NCBI GenBank assembly: GCA_964016985.1
Contig: OZ024823.1
Coordinates: 61,090,514-61,154,513 of the forward strand
DNA from: Anodontia alba
Taxonomy: Eukaryota > Mollusca > Bivalvia > Lucinida > Lucinidae
Reading direction: 5' to 3'
Length of the DNA: 64,000 nucleotides
The position numbers and the translations under genes were made by a program. The notes under the pieces were generated by a model, which was given only the letters and a program-made list of their open reading frames with translations, was not told where the DNA came from and did not search any database. This document shows, piece after piece, positions 31,076 through 42,032 of this stretch; within the stretch, counting starts at the first letter, position 1, and every line of letters starts with the position of its first letter.

Positions 31076-31250
31076 AGTTTTTGTCATATTTTCCTACAAG
31101 TTGAACATGTCTGTTGATGTGTCTGGAAACAGATGACTGGCAGACAGTATAAACACTGATCAGATGTCACATTATGCAGTATCTGATCTGGGTCTACACT
31201 CTTTGCTCAGGCCTGTCTTGTCGAATACTTAGGGTAAATATGATACATAA
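31076..31250. mobile_element. Palindromic MITE core, diverged
   Basis: GGCAGACAGTATAAACACTG with GATGTCACATTATGCAGTAT, CTGATCTGGGTCTACACT and GTCGAATACTTAGGGTAAAT; it belongs to the ATATTGGGACAG-ended group. Confidence 0.6.
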
Positions 31251-31336
31251 TAATTGATAGCTCCAGATAAGGTGATATTTAATGATAATCAAGGATAAAT
31301 TTTATTATTCTGGCAATAGAATTTCCATAGTGATGT

Positions 31337-31600
31337 ACCGGCCCCGGTGGCTCAGTAGGATGCATGAACAGGAGGTTGCGGGTTCGATCTCCACCTGGTC
31401 CAGCAACATTCCTTCATCACGATTGATCAGGAAATATTTTCTATGGTCATTCTCTTTCTTTGTTGATTCGAGAAGGGCAATTGTCAGTTTCTTGTGAAAG
31501 AATGTGCACAAGCACTGCTTAGAGGACTAAGCCTGCCCAGGAAAGTGTGGTTAGGTGAACTGACCAGTTGGACTGACCTAAATAGTGTTGACTTAAAGCA
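31337..31600 (+). mobile_element. tRNA-derived SINE, first type
   Basis: The head contains GTGGCTCAGTAGGATGC (A-box-like) and GGTTCGATCTCC (B-box-like), the body GATTGATCAGGAAATATTTT, GAAAGAATGTGCACAAGC, GGACTAAGCCTGCCCAG and GTGGTTAGGTGAACTGACC. It lies inside a degraded CCAGATAAGG MITE that starts near 31259. It is not a functional tRNA gene because the acceptor stem cannot form. Confidence 0.85.
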
Positions 31601-31669
31601 TCTCAAATCCACAGTGAAGCTGTTCTAATGAGGTAACAGTCTGTCTGGAGCTGTATTTGTACTGCATAG

Positions 31670-31960
31670 CTCCAGTTAAGACACTTTTTTATGGCTTCAG
31701 ATAATAGGGGGTATCAACATAATATTTTCTTATTTCTTGATGAAAACATATATTGTAAGTACTCATTATAAGTGGCTCACTAAGGCTCTCCTAATGAATA
31801 TCACAACAAAAACATTGTGAGTACTCATTAAAATTGCCTCACTGAGGTGTTTCTAATGAGTACTACAACAACAAAGGTTTTCCTCGAGAAATCGGAAAAA
31901 AAAAATACATGCATCACTATTTTTCAGTTTAAAAGGTGCCTAATCTCTGGAGCTATGCTT
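31670..31960 (+). mobile_element. CCAGATAAGG MITE with a duplicated core
   Basis: ATAGCTCCAGTTAAG begins and CTCTGGAGCTATG ends it. Two tandem cores, CTCATTATAAGTGGCTCACT and CTCATTAAAATTGCCTCACT, occur instead of one. Confidence 0.7.
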
Positions 31961-32135
31961 TTCTCAACCATATAGTATGGATATTTTTTTTTGAAATATC
32001 CCAAGAAAAATATTAGGGGTCTCATTAGAAGCACCTTCATGAGATGCTTCTTATAAGTACCCACAACATAAATTTTCATGGAGAAGTAAGAAAAAGAAAA
32101 AAGGTTTTCTGGCTGCTCTCTTACATGTATCTTGA
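31961..32135 (+). mobile_element. CCAGATAAGG MITE, degraded
   Basis: GGTCTCATTAGAAGCACCTT, GAGATGCTTCTTATAAGTAC, then CATGGAGAAGTAAGAAAAA. The ends are poorly preserved. Confidence 0.6.
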
Positions 32136-32214
32136 ACTATGTACAGTAGTATACAGAGTTAAAAACCATAGATTTACTTGTAATCAGGAACCTATCCGAC
32201 CGTTTTTTACTTAA

Positions 32215-32560
32215 TACCAGTGAGCACATGACGTTAAACAACATCGCCTCAATGTTGATGCAACGTCGTGACGTCACCTCAACGTCGACGTGCATCAACA
32301 TTGCTGCATGAAAGCCTTCATGAAGCGCAGACTGATCTGGATCCATGCTGGGCATACATGTCCAAAGGTGTTTTCTAAGTCTTCCCTCAGCATATTTTTT
32401 TATTGTCAAGATGCAAAGTTTCTCCATGTGAACAATGAAGACTTTGATCAATATGCATGGATTTGCAAGCTGATTTGAGTGTTTGGTTGGTGCACATGTC
32501 AGAAGGTATGTTTTCTCATGTTGTGGTTCATATGTTTTCATGAGCTAAGAGTTTTTATAC
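32215..32560 (-). mobile_element. CpG-containing palindrome and adjoining interspersed repeat
   Basis: The left part is an imperfect palindrome (GTTGATGCAACGTCGTGACG with CAACGTCGACGTGCATCAAC). From about 32300 a repeat follows whose minus-strand frame reads EPQHEKTYLLTCAPTKHSNQ, a wording I associate with a common molluscan repeat rather than a gene. No conserved domain is present. Confidence 0.5.
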
Positions 32561-32799
32561 TTTTTTATGCCCCCGCCATTCGAAGAATGGTGGAAAGGGC
32601 TTATAGTGTTATCCCCCTGTCCGTCCATCTCCGTCTGAGTCCAGCATTAGCAATTTGCATTTAATTTATTCAGGCGGGGCATCCATGTCCTTTGGACACA
32701 TTTCTGGTAATACTCTTAAGTATGATCAGGATCATAAAACAGAGCTTAGATCTAAATATGGTGTTTTCTTTTCTTTTCTTTTTTTTCAGAAAAAAAAAG

Positions 32800-32965
32800 T
32801 GTTGTTACTTTTCTTATTTCTCTATGAAAATGTATGTTGTCGGTACTTATTATAAGTGTGTCATTGAGGCACATCAAAAAGGTACCCTCAACATATGCTA
32901 TTATGGAGAAAGAAGAAAAGTATCTGGATACCCCTCCTATCTAAAGCAATGGCAAAAGTACAATT
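32800..32965 (+). mobile_element. CCAGATAAGG MITE, diverged
   Basis: CTTTTCTTATTTCTCTATGA, GGTACTTATTATAAGTGTGT, CCTCAACATATGCTATTATG, GAGAAAGAAGAAAAGTATC. The arms are only partly complementary. Confidence 0.6.
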
Positions 32966-33039
32966 AGGTAGCCACAAATAATCTCCAGAACAATTTGTAT
33001 TGAAAAGCTGACAGAGTATTGGAAACTGGCAAGTAATCC

Positions 33040-33150
33040 TAGCAGGCATACAACATTGAAACAAAGTCGATTCAACGTTGATTCAACATCTTGATGTTGA
33101 ATCAACGTTGAATTGATGTTGTTTCAATGTTATGTGCCTTCTGGGTTTAT
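33040..33150. mobile_element. AACGTTGA palindrome
   Basis: CAACGTTGATTCAACATC followed by TTGATGTTGAATCAACGTTG, flanked by ACATTGAAACAAAG and GTTTCAATGTTATG, makes a near-perfect hairpin of about 70 nt. A similar motif occurs at 32220-32310. Confidence 0.75.
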
Positions 33151-33595
33151 AGCTACAAATGCTGGCATAGTCTGATATAAAAACTTCTAGCTATGAAAAA
33201 GTGAAGCTTTACAGTGGATTGGTTGCAATAAGTGTTGAATCTCAAGGGTAAACATAAAATGTGCTTTACTTTAGCTTAATGTGTTTAAATATTAGCATAC
33301 AAATGTTTAACATATTTTCTTATGTTTGCTTGTAAATAAGGTGTGACACTTTCAAATCATCTCCTGACATACCTCTAGATACTACGAGTATTTGGATAAG
33401 TAGTTTTCTATGGGTTCACCAAATATTTATTTATTGAAAAAAATTATCTAAAGCTGTGTCCTAAAGAGATGATTTGAATAAATTATCGAGCCTTATATAT
33501 TGGAAGAAATTAGAAAAATATTTGTTCTCTCTGATTTTTTTTTTTTTTTGTCATACTAAAGGTTAATAATTGTAAAATGAACATATTACTTTATC
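33151..33595. other. Intergenic, no feature recognised
   Basis: AT-rich with a T-run at 33535-33550. No gene or repeat core is seen. Confidence 0.4.
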
Positions 33596-33597
33596 GC

Positions 33598-33800
33598 ATA
33601 CCATATTTGCCCTAAGTATTCAGGCTGGCTTGAGCAAACAGTGCAGACCATGATCAGAATATGGCAACTGATCAGGATCTACACTGTTTGTCACTGACCT
33701 GGCAATTTTTAAACACAACAGGTAGTCAAATGGACTAGTTGAAATTTTAGGCCAAGTACAGTAAGGAGAAGATGTCAGAATATTTAGGGTAAATATGGTT
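33598..33800. mobile_element. Palindromic MITE, ATATTGGGACAG-ended group
   Basis: ACCATATTTGCCCTAAGTAT, GAGCAAACAGTGCAGACC, GCAACTGATCAGGATCTACA, CTGTTTGTCA, ending GTCAGAATATTTAGGGTAAA. The two ends are complementary. Confidence 0.75.
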
Positions 33801-35582
33801 TTTATTATTGTACCTTAGCAGACAACTTACATATACCAGTTATATACAGAATTCAGAGCTTTTTGTTGGGCAGTTGTATTCAGTGTAAAGCATAGGAAGT
33901 AAGCAAACCAGTTTTTGTACACATCTTTTGATGTTTTATTATTATCAGTCTCAGTGACAAATTTTGCTTTACTGTTTAATGATATATTTATTTGCCTGGG
34001 CAGCAGTGACAGCATGAAATTTGCTCAGTATGTATAAATGGCAGTGCATCATTCTTTTTTTGCATTGAAGGATAATGCTTGGTAGTTGCTAGATCCTGTA
34101 TTGTGCTTTTTTTTTTCCTGGTAAGATTTCTGTTGGTTGAGTAATAAGTTTACAAAGTAATCACAGATGTTAAACTAACTTTTCATGCTGACCTCGTATA
34201 TTTACCTAAGACACTACCAGTTCATTTGTTTAGAACCAACAGTATAATTATAAATTTCTTTTACTCTGTTATCCACACCATCCCCACCACCAGTTTACCT
34301 GAACTTTCTGTTTTTTTGTTTCTTTTCAGTGTCTTTTATTGAATACATTTATTAAATGAATTTCTTTCAATGTATTATCAAATACAGTTTGTTAAACAAA
34401 ATGAAAACATTTGATTTTGCATTGCCTACAACTAAAATAGTGCACAAAGAAATGCAAATTTTAAGATGTACAGGTCTGATAAAATATCTCTTACCAGCCC
34501 AGGTATACTGGTCTATGCCTGCTCCAACAGTCACTTGGATAATTTACATTGAGTCTTTCCATCCTGCTTTCCTTCTCTATTCATCACTTGAATGTCAAGG
34601 GTGTATATTGAATAGTTTTGTAAGTAAGCTTATTTATACACAGTGTATTTTGAATTCTTGTCTTTTTATTGTCTAACAACTACAGATATCCTGATCATGT
34701 TCTTCTTAGTGCATATCTCATAGCCCTAGATAAGGCAGATTTTTTTTTTTCAACCAAGAAGTATAATTCTTAGTTTTACATGAAAGCATAAAAAAAAAGT
34801 GACCTAAAATTTCAAACATTTTATTCCATACTTTTCTTTTTTACTAAATTTTACTTTTCATGTAGTTATTTCTTAAGATAGTGGTATGGCAGACAGTGTA
34901 GACCCTGTGGTCTGCACTGTTTTAAATGTCATTTTATCAGAAACTTTGGCGCATGAAATTTTAAGATGATATTATATTATTGAAACTCTTTGAAAACACT
35001 TCCTCAAGCATCTTTTGCATACACATTACATATATTTTTGTGGAGAAAGAAGAAAAACATATTTCTACATAGGCCTGTTACCTAGAACAGTGATAATTTC
35101 TGTTTAAAAGGAATAAATGTTCACTTCATTGCATCACAAATATGAGGTTCTGCTAGTCAGGTACATAGATTTTATTGGTTAGGTCAGGAAAGTGTGAAAT
35201 GCATGAAGAGTTACACCTATAAATGTATCAAATATAAAGAAAATGTGAATTTTCTTTCAAAAAGAAATATAGCTGTGGTATGTAAAATGCAGCAGTCTGG
35301 CTTTAAATGATAACTTAACAAAGTGCTCTGACACAAGGTTCATGTAATATGGCAGAATTTTTCTGACTAATTTAGCTACCAACAACACATACCAAAGTTG
35401 CACAACCAAACCTAACTACTGAAGGTCCATCTGAGAAAGCAGTTCAGGTTGAACTGATGCTGAACATTGTTGAAAAATATCATTGTAGTATTAAACTGTT
35501 CAGCTTGATAATATTGCACAGATCAAATTAATGATATTGAACAGTTCAACCTGGAAATATACAACAATTCGTTGTAGACAGC
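33801..35582. other. Intergenic sequence, little recognised
   Basis: It contains a short core remnant near 34885-34930 (GGCAGACAGTGTAGACCC with GGTCTGCACTGTTT). At 35410-35560 a dispersed inverted pair (GCAGTTCAGGTTGAAC and GTTCAACCTGGAAATATAC) suggests an eroded foldback. No coding pattern is seen. Confidence 0.4.
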
Positions 35583-35795
35583 TTAACCTTATCCACACTC
35601 TGGGCTGATTCAGCAGACAACTAATTGGTGATATTTTTCTTATTTTTCTCATAGTATGGGATTTGATATTTCATGCAAATTGTCTCCATTGTTTACATGC
35701 CAAATCCCGTTTTCTGGTTAAAAGAAGAAATATTTTTTCAGTATGTTGTCTGCTGAAAATTTTACCCCAGAGTGCTAAGCCCTAACTTTGAAGAG
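35583..35795. mobile_element. Hairpin MITE, CATGCAAATTGTCTCC family, one arm shortened
   Basis: TTAACCTTATCCACACTCTG and CCAGAGTGCTAAGCCCTAA are the ends. GATTCAGCAGACAACTAATT and TGTTGTCTGCTGAAAAT face each other, but the right copy of the CATGCAAATTG arm is missing. Confidence 0.75.
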
Positions 35796-36284
35796 TCAGG
35801 CTTTTGGTAAATGGCTGTTCAAGACAGGCAAACAGACCAAGTCATAAAATGTGGTTTTAGTCAATTTTTATGTGCATTGGAAAGCCTTCATCAGACTTGT
35901 GTTGAGTATAAATTCTGTTTTATTCTTGTCAAACAAGTGAATGGCTTCCTGTGAAAATATAGCCAGACAAAGAGCACAATGTAGTAGTTCTTGGACAACT
36001 GTTGTATTTGGTAGAGAGCTGCTAAAAACAGCTGTCAGCATATGACCTTCACCTACTTTCACAGTTCATTGACCATAGACATGATGGCATTAAAGCAGAC
36101 AAGACATAATTCTGTGGAATTATTATATCCTTAAAGTTTTCTGTTTGTTTTCTACTTGATTCACAATATTGAATGAAGTTTTGATGTGTCCAAGTTGGTT
36201 GCTACTGTACATTTCTTGAATCCTGTAGTATGTAGTCCAGTTTCTTATATACAACATACAGGTTTTGCTGGTATTTGTTATCCT

Positions 36285-36505
36285 GTTGCACAATGATGAT
36301 ACTTTGGTTGTGCAAGAATTATGCACATATTTTTTTCTTCATTGCTTACCGATGATACTTTGGTCATTTAAGAATTATGGCCATATATTCCTCCTTTCAC
36401 GTTGACAGTATGGTCGTTCAAAAATTGTGGCCATATTTTCCTCTTTGTACAGTGATGATACTTTGGTCAGTCAAGAATTATGACCATAATTTCCTCCGTA
36501 TTTGT
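36285..36505 (+). repeat. Tandem repeat, about 58-bp unit, four copies
   Basis: Each unit has GATGATACTTTGGTCATTTA followed by AGAATTATGGCCATAT and a TTTCCTCCTTT-type tract. One unit is shortened. No coding function is evident. Confidence 0.85.
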
Positions 36506-38060
36506 GCTAAAAGCACAGGTATTTCTCTGTCTAATTGTCTGCAAAGTAAAATACTTACTTATATGATTTACTTAACTTTTGTTTCAAAAAGTCATGCAGC
36601 ACATAAAAAATGTGACAAGCGACTTTTTTAGTTATTTTAATACCTAATTGTTAAAGTGAGGGTAAAACTCCATTGAATAGCTGGCAGCTGAGAGTTATAA
36701 CACCCTCATTCCATGACAAGAGGGAGATGAGGGTAAGGCAGGTACCCCCTGGTAACAATGTAGGGAGTCTAGGTTGCAAGTGAACCATGGTGGTATCTCA
36801 TAGTTTTGCTCTACATTTAATCTGTGGTGTCAGCTGACACAGCTCCATAATTCTATGTCCAGGTGGCAACTCAAAGAACATTATGTTGAAACCGTGGTGT
36901 CAGCCCACACATTTAGCTCCATTTAGCTCCATAAGTCTATGTAAAGGTGGCATCTCACAAGACATGACCTATCTCAATGAATTTATATAAAGCTTTGTGT
37001 TAGTATTTTAGAGATCTCCAGCAGCCAGCTAGCCAACACACCATCAGTCTCTTCCAGCCAAAGTGGAATTTCTCCGCCACACGGACCACTTCAGTGGTTC
37101 AACCCAAAAGTCCACACATGTCATCTCTGGAGCTTCCTCACTGTGCTCTTCTATCCAGTGTTGCTTTGCCCTGTGTGTCCGCTAGGCAAATCCTTCATCC
37201 TTGGAATTATTGTTTTTATTCTACCTTCTGGCAGTAAACAACCTTTTCTGAAAGTTAAACTAAGGACTTAAGTCGAAAAACTATTCGAAAATCAAGCCAA
37301 TAAAAAATGAATTAAACTTTTTCTTTAACTAAAGCTGGTGTTTGTCTTCTTGCCAATGGCCTCGCTCGACTCCATGCAAGGGGGACAATCCCTGTATAAT
37401 TGTAAGAGAATGAACTGTCATATTTTATTGCTCTCTTAATGACCTGAATCGTTACACCTGCAAGTGTCTCATCATATGTAGATAAAAAAATCAAAGCAAC
37501 AGCTATTTTTTTCCTTAAATAAACAAGGATTATGTGAATGATAATCTTTCTTGTTTCTCCTAAATTCATTATCTCAGAAAAGTATTTCTGTTCAAGAAAA
37601 TGTATCAGTCTTAAGTAACTGACATATTGTTCATTGACCATGTTGTATTTCTTCAAATAATATTCTGTAAACAAAAATAAAGATAAATAAATAAACACAG
37701 CTAAATCCCATTTAAATTATGTATCTTGAAAGGGGACATCTTAAAAGAAGTACAAAATAAATTTTATCAGGGTTGATGGATTCTGCCAGAATTAGTAAAA
37801 ATAACAGAATAGACATAACAGACTGTCCAAGAATTGCTCAGTGCTCATTCTAAAATACATGAATCTCGTACCAGTGAAAAAGTGAGGCATATACTTACAT
37901 TAAATGTGCAGATCAGAATGCACTTCCATGCAATCTGATCAGGGTATTCACTGTCCATCATTGTATTCCGGAGTATCTTATACTTCTGGAAGTCGGCTGC
38001 AAAGTTCTTGATCAGACTGTGCAAATGTTATGTCTCATGTGAAAAATGAAGACCAGAGGA
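36506..38060. other. Intergenic; local duplication, no supported gene
   Basis: ACATTTAATCTGTGGTGTCA and GAAACCGTGGTGTCAGC begin two similar segments at about 36815-36965. The longest frame of the area, 37312-37698 on the minus strand (128 codons), has hydrophobic and basic stretches but no recognised family, exon context or codon bias. A small diverged MITE core lies at 37905-37960. Confidence 0.4.
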
Positions 38061-38067
38061 TTTGTTA

Positions 38068-38248
38068 AGGAGAGTATTTGATGATAATTCTGGGTTAATT
38101 TTCTCCAGTTCTGCATAAAAACATATGTTGTGGGTACTCATTAGAAGTGCCTCAGTGAGGCACTTCTAATGAGTACCTACAACATATGCTTTTATGCAGA
38201 AATAAGGAAAAATATCCAATAATCTTCACCAAATACTCCTCCTTAATC
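38068..38248. mobile_element. Long-armed hairpin MITE with GGAGAGTATTTGATG ends
   Basis: The core GGTACTCATTAGAAGTGCCT and its complement AGGCACTTCTAATGAGTACC are essentially perfect. ACATATGTTGT and ACAACATATG extend them, and GAGTATTTGATGATAATTCT with AATCTTCACCAAATACTCC forms the ends. The core is that of the CCAGATAAGG family, but the ends are different. Confidence 0.8.
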
Positions 38249-39450
38249 AGTCCTCTGGAAGACACAGAACAACCCAAATCATTGATCGAGTGATTCTATA
38301 TCATGTTAGCTTTGACTTGGAAAAATGAGATGGACCTTCATAAACTGTCACCATGTTGGAAAGACTCATGATATATACCAGTATATGGAGCATGATTCCA
38401 TGCTTTCTAAAGGGTCCTTTGAACTGCCTTACTTATTGCAACATTATGCAGCTTTATAGTTTATAAAATTGAGCTTATATATATATATGTGTGTGTTAGA
38501 AAAAATCAGAGTTGAGAAAATGTGCTTGTTTTGTTTGTGAACTTCAAAGGCCCTGCCTAGCATGTGTATTTACTGCTCAGGTTTAGCAGAATCTAGTGGT
38601 ATGCAAGCAACAGAATGCACAGATGCAAAGGTAGGTCTAGACTGTCACTGCTTGCTAATTAGACAAGGCAGTTTTTTGGTGGGGTTTTGCCTTAAGGTAT
38701 GATATATGCATGTACACTTGACTTGCAGAGTTGGCATAGGGCCCTTATGCATGCACACTTGTACTGTATAAAGTGTGTGTTGCTGGTATAGGTATGATAT
38801 GCAGTGGTCTTGTGTGTCAGATAGCTAGGCTGTTAACCCATTTATGCCTTGTGTTCCATAAAAGGAACATTATCAAACAGTAGACCCAGATCAGATGCTG
38901 CAGAATGTGCATAAAATGCAAGATTTTCTGTATAAAAATAGTAATGGATAAGATAAACCAGACACCACTTAACATGGAGAGGGACCTTTCTAGAGAGTTA
39001 GGAAAAAAGATTCCATTTGGTATAAAAGGATGAAGCTCATCCCAGAATGAAATAGAAACATTGTACCATATCTTTGTCTTTACCCAAATTATTCTGGCAC
39101 CTTATCTCATACTTCACTTAAAATTTGATCCTGTCCATCTTAAACTATTTGATGTGTCTTAAAATTACTGAATGATTTGCAGATGATATACATGTAGAAC
39201 CTGAACAGACACCACATTCTGTGGGTTTGCACGGTTTGTCCAGACATGTCTGTCTGATTCCTTAGGGTAAATATTGTACATAGCTCAAGGTCTGGCATTA
39301 AACACCAACAGGACTTACAGTATTCTACATGTATATAAAAATAGTTTATTTTATGTTTGTTCTTTATTTCCTTGTTTACTTTGTAAATGACTGAATAAAT
39401 GGCTACATTCTGGCATTTCACCTAAAGTTACTTATAGTAGTTTTTCTTAA
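38249..39450. other. Intergenic; degraded MITE fragments
   Basis: Core remnants are at 38875-38925 (AACAGTAGACCCAGATCAGA) and 39190-39250 (TGAACAGACACCACATTCTG with GGTTTGCACGGTTTGTCC). No gene is seen. Confidence 0.4.
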
Positions 39451-39454
39451 GTCT

Positions 39455-40018
39455 TAGCATGCTGGGTAAAACAAATCAGTAGAAAAAAAATGAATATTTT
39501 TCTTATTTTCGCCAGAAAAGAGGGTTTGAAATCTCATGCATATTGTCTCCTTAGGAGAAAAATTTCATACCAGGAAATGACCTGTATAAGCTTATAGCTT
39601 ATCATCAGATCCCTAGACGTTGATATTGTATATGTTTGTATACATGTAAATGAACAAATAAAATATTGTTTAAACCAAAATTTGCATGAAATGTCAAACT
39701 TTGATTTCTGGGAAAAGGTAGAAGACAAATATCTGGGGCCACCTGTTCAAAGCATCGTTAGCTTAACCAGCTCGTTAGTGGCAAAATGTTAACTGTTCAA
39801 GTAAGTACAATATTTAATTCACAGGTATTTTTGCTGAAAAATGTGAGTAGCTGCAAAAGCTACTCACATTTTTTTTCAGCAAAAATATTAGCATATATGC
39901 CATATTTAATGATCAAAGGTTTAACGATACGTTAACTAATGACATCATTAGTTTTGAACAACTGGGCCCAGATAGTTGTCTGCTGATTTTATTTTGCACA
40001 GAAAGTGCTAAAGGTTAA
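39455..40018. mobile_element. CATGCAAATTGTCTCC MITE broken by two later insertions
   Basis: The MITE runs from GCATGCTGGGTAAAAC to GTGCTAAAGGTTAA. It is interrupted first by about 110 bp ending in AACAAATAAAATATTGTTT (about 39568-39678), resembling the truncated 3' tail of a LINE. A CTGGGCCCAG MITE at 39733-39971 interrupts it again. Confidence 0.75.
39733..39971. mobile_element. MITE with CTGGGCCCAG ends, second copy
   Basis: CTGGGGCCACCTGTTCAAAG at the left and GTTTTGAACAACTGGGCCCA at the right; hairpin GCTGAAAAATGTGAGTAGCT with AGCTACTCACATTTTTTTTC. It matches 19328-19563. Confidence 0.85.
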
Positions 40019-40069
40019 TATAGTACACACAGCTCCAAATAAGACAGAAAGTGGCCTTCCTAATAGAGT

Positions 40070-40450
40070 CAAACTTCAATGCTCGAACATCTTTGAGACT
40101 ATGGAAATTTGTTTTGGCATGGGTAGTTCAAGCCATTGAGGGCTAATCATAACGCCAGGTCAGGAGGCAAATAGGGATAATTTAGAGATGTCTTCAATCT
40201 TCTACAATAATGGTATATTGAGTGTACTCATTAGAATCACCACATCAAGGACAATTCTAATGAGCACACACAACATACATATTATGATAAAATAAGAAAA
40301 TTTCCCTAAAGTATCCCTAAATATTTGCTTTCTTCAGCTATCGGAACAATTTCTTAGGGACTCAAAAACAAGTTCAAATCAGCCACAATAAATAAGCCAT
40401 CCGTATTGGAGTCATTGAAGTTTTACTGTTATACAACAGTTCTTTTAAAA
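40070..40450. mobile_element. MITE with ACATGGGTAGATTGAGCC-type ends, second copy
   Basis: AACTTCAATGCTCGAACATC, GAAATTTGTTTTGGCATGGG and the core ACTCATTAGAATCACCACAT with AATTCTAATGAGCACAC. It corresponds to 21030-21420. Confidence 0.65.
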
Positions 40451-41430
40451 TGGTAGCTACTTTTAAAGGAATGGAATTGCCCCACAAATTCTTTCCTTTA
40501 GGAGGAGTCATCAATGAGAAGGAAGGCAAATATTACAGTCAGATATATTTCCCATAGAGACGTATCATGGATACATTTTCAGGGGAGACAACAATCTCAG
40601 GGGAGACAATCCGTCTGAAAATGTGAAGGTGGACATATTAATTTTGGTGCAGATCCCTTTGGTGTTGGCATTGGCATTGGCATGACACTTTCTTTTCTGC
40701 ACAGTATCTTGTTGGATTCTTACCAAATTTTCATGGATATATAATTGGGACATAACAAAGAATTGATTGGATTTCGGTGACTTTGACCTAGATTTCAAGG
40801 TCACAGCAGTAGAAAACTGAAAATTCACGGTAGGGGAATCCTGTTTGAAAACACTGTTACTAGTTTCCTTTTAGAGTAGAGCCCATTCAGAAGGGGTTCA
40901 GTGTGCAGAATTGCGAACAAGTTTTAAAAGTTGTCTTCCTTGTAAAATTATAAAAAAAAAAGCTGAAAAAGTACCATGTGTATCCTGTCCTCATAAGTGT
41001 TGTGGTGTTTTTAACATCTAGAATTTTTATCTGCAAAAGTATACAGGCCTAAATTTCTGGATTTACACAATACAGAATATTATTCAACATATATAATATA
41101 CATAATCAAAAAATTACCTTTCACTCAAACACTATGTATTAAAATTGCATTCTGTTTGCCATTAAAATGTTGAAATATAGAAAAGGAGAATTGAATCTTA
41201 TGAATGAATACTTTCGGTAGATGGTCTGCCATTTTTACAAGGGAGACAACTTTTTGTAAATTCCTGTTTGCTTTCCAGCACATTAGTCCTCTATTGGAAA
41301 GGGGATCTCTATAAGGAAAGAATTTGCTCCCAAAGAAAGCAAATTATTTCCTTTTAAAGTAGACCCCTTTTCAGAAGGGAGGCAAAACAGTTACACAGAG
41401 TTGCTCCCTTTGAAAGTGCATCATTTCCCA
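40451..41430. other. Intergenic; pieces of the GAATTTGCTCCC hairpin family
   Basis: At 40845-40950 (TTCCTTTTAGAGTAGAGCCC) and 41285-41400 (TAAGGAAAGAATTTGCTCCC with AGCAAATTATTTCCTTTTAA) there are MITE parts. The 40565-40828 minus-strand frame has no domain. Confidence 0.5.
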
Positions 41431-41434
41431 TTAA

Positions 41435-41671
41435 GCCTTAAAGCGCCAATCACAACAATTGTCGTCTGCTTTGTCATCTGCCTGTGATTTTAAAAGTCAT
41501 TTTTGCAAACAGTGTGGACCCAGATCAGACTGCTTCTTTAGGAACAGTCTGATCTGGGTCCACACTGTTTGCCTGTATGCAAAAATAGGTTTTAAAAGTT
41601 TGCAAGAATATTCAGCAGACAACATAAACAGATGACATTTTCAGATGCAGTTTTTCTTGGCGCTTTAAGGG
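41435..41671 (-). mobile_element. TTAA-flanked hairpin MITE (CCCTTAAAGCGCC family)
   Basis: TTAA at 41431-41434 and 41672-41675; arms GCAAACAGTGTGGACCCAGA and TCTGGGTCCACACTGTTTGC; ends GCCTTAAAGCGCCAATCAC and TTGGCGCTTTAAGG. It is the inverted counterpart of 25123-25367. Confidence 0.88.
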
Positions 41672-41804
41672 TTAAATGAGGAAAGAACATTTTAAATGTA
41701 CAACATACTTACAGCATGTTGATTTGTAGATGAATATATAGTACAAATGAACTTTTAGCTTAATTACATATCTTTCAATCTGTGCAATATTTGTCTGATG
41801 TATG

Positions 41805-42032
41805 TGTGTGTAACGATGTCTGAGTTGGACTGACAGAAATATCAACTGTTCATTATTCTGTTTATTTTGGATGTCTGAATCAGACTGACAGAAATACCAA
41901 TTGTTCATTATTCTATTTATTTTGGATGCTTGGATCTCTGAATTAGACTGACAGAAATATCAATGGTTCATTATTCTATTTATTGGATGTCTGAATCAGA
42001 CAGACAGAAATAGCAACTGTTCATCATTTTAT
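41805..42032 (+). repeat. Tandem repeat, about 65-bp unit (left block)
   Basis: The unit contains GACTGACAGAAATATCAACT, GTTCATTATTCTATTTATTT and GGATGTCTGAATCA; about four copies. The array continues at 43035-43150 after an insertion. Confidence 0.85.

Noticed and set aside
32137..32541. 134-codon minus-strand frame beginning near EPQHEKTYLLTCAPT
   Set aside because: The text belongs to an interspersed repeat and joins MITE-type sequence. It has no domain and is not preceded by a promoter or exon structure.
37312..37698. 128-codon minus-strand open frame as a candidate gene
   Set aside because: It has no recognisable domain, no exon-intron context and mixed hydrophobic and AT-driven composition; a frame of this length is expected by chance in this amount of sequence.
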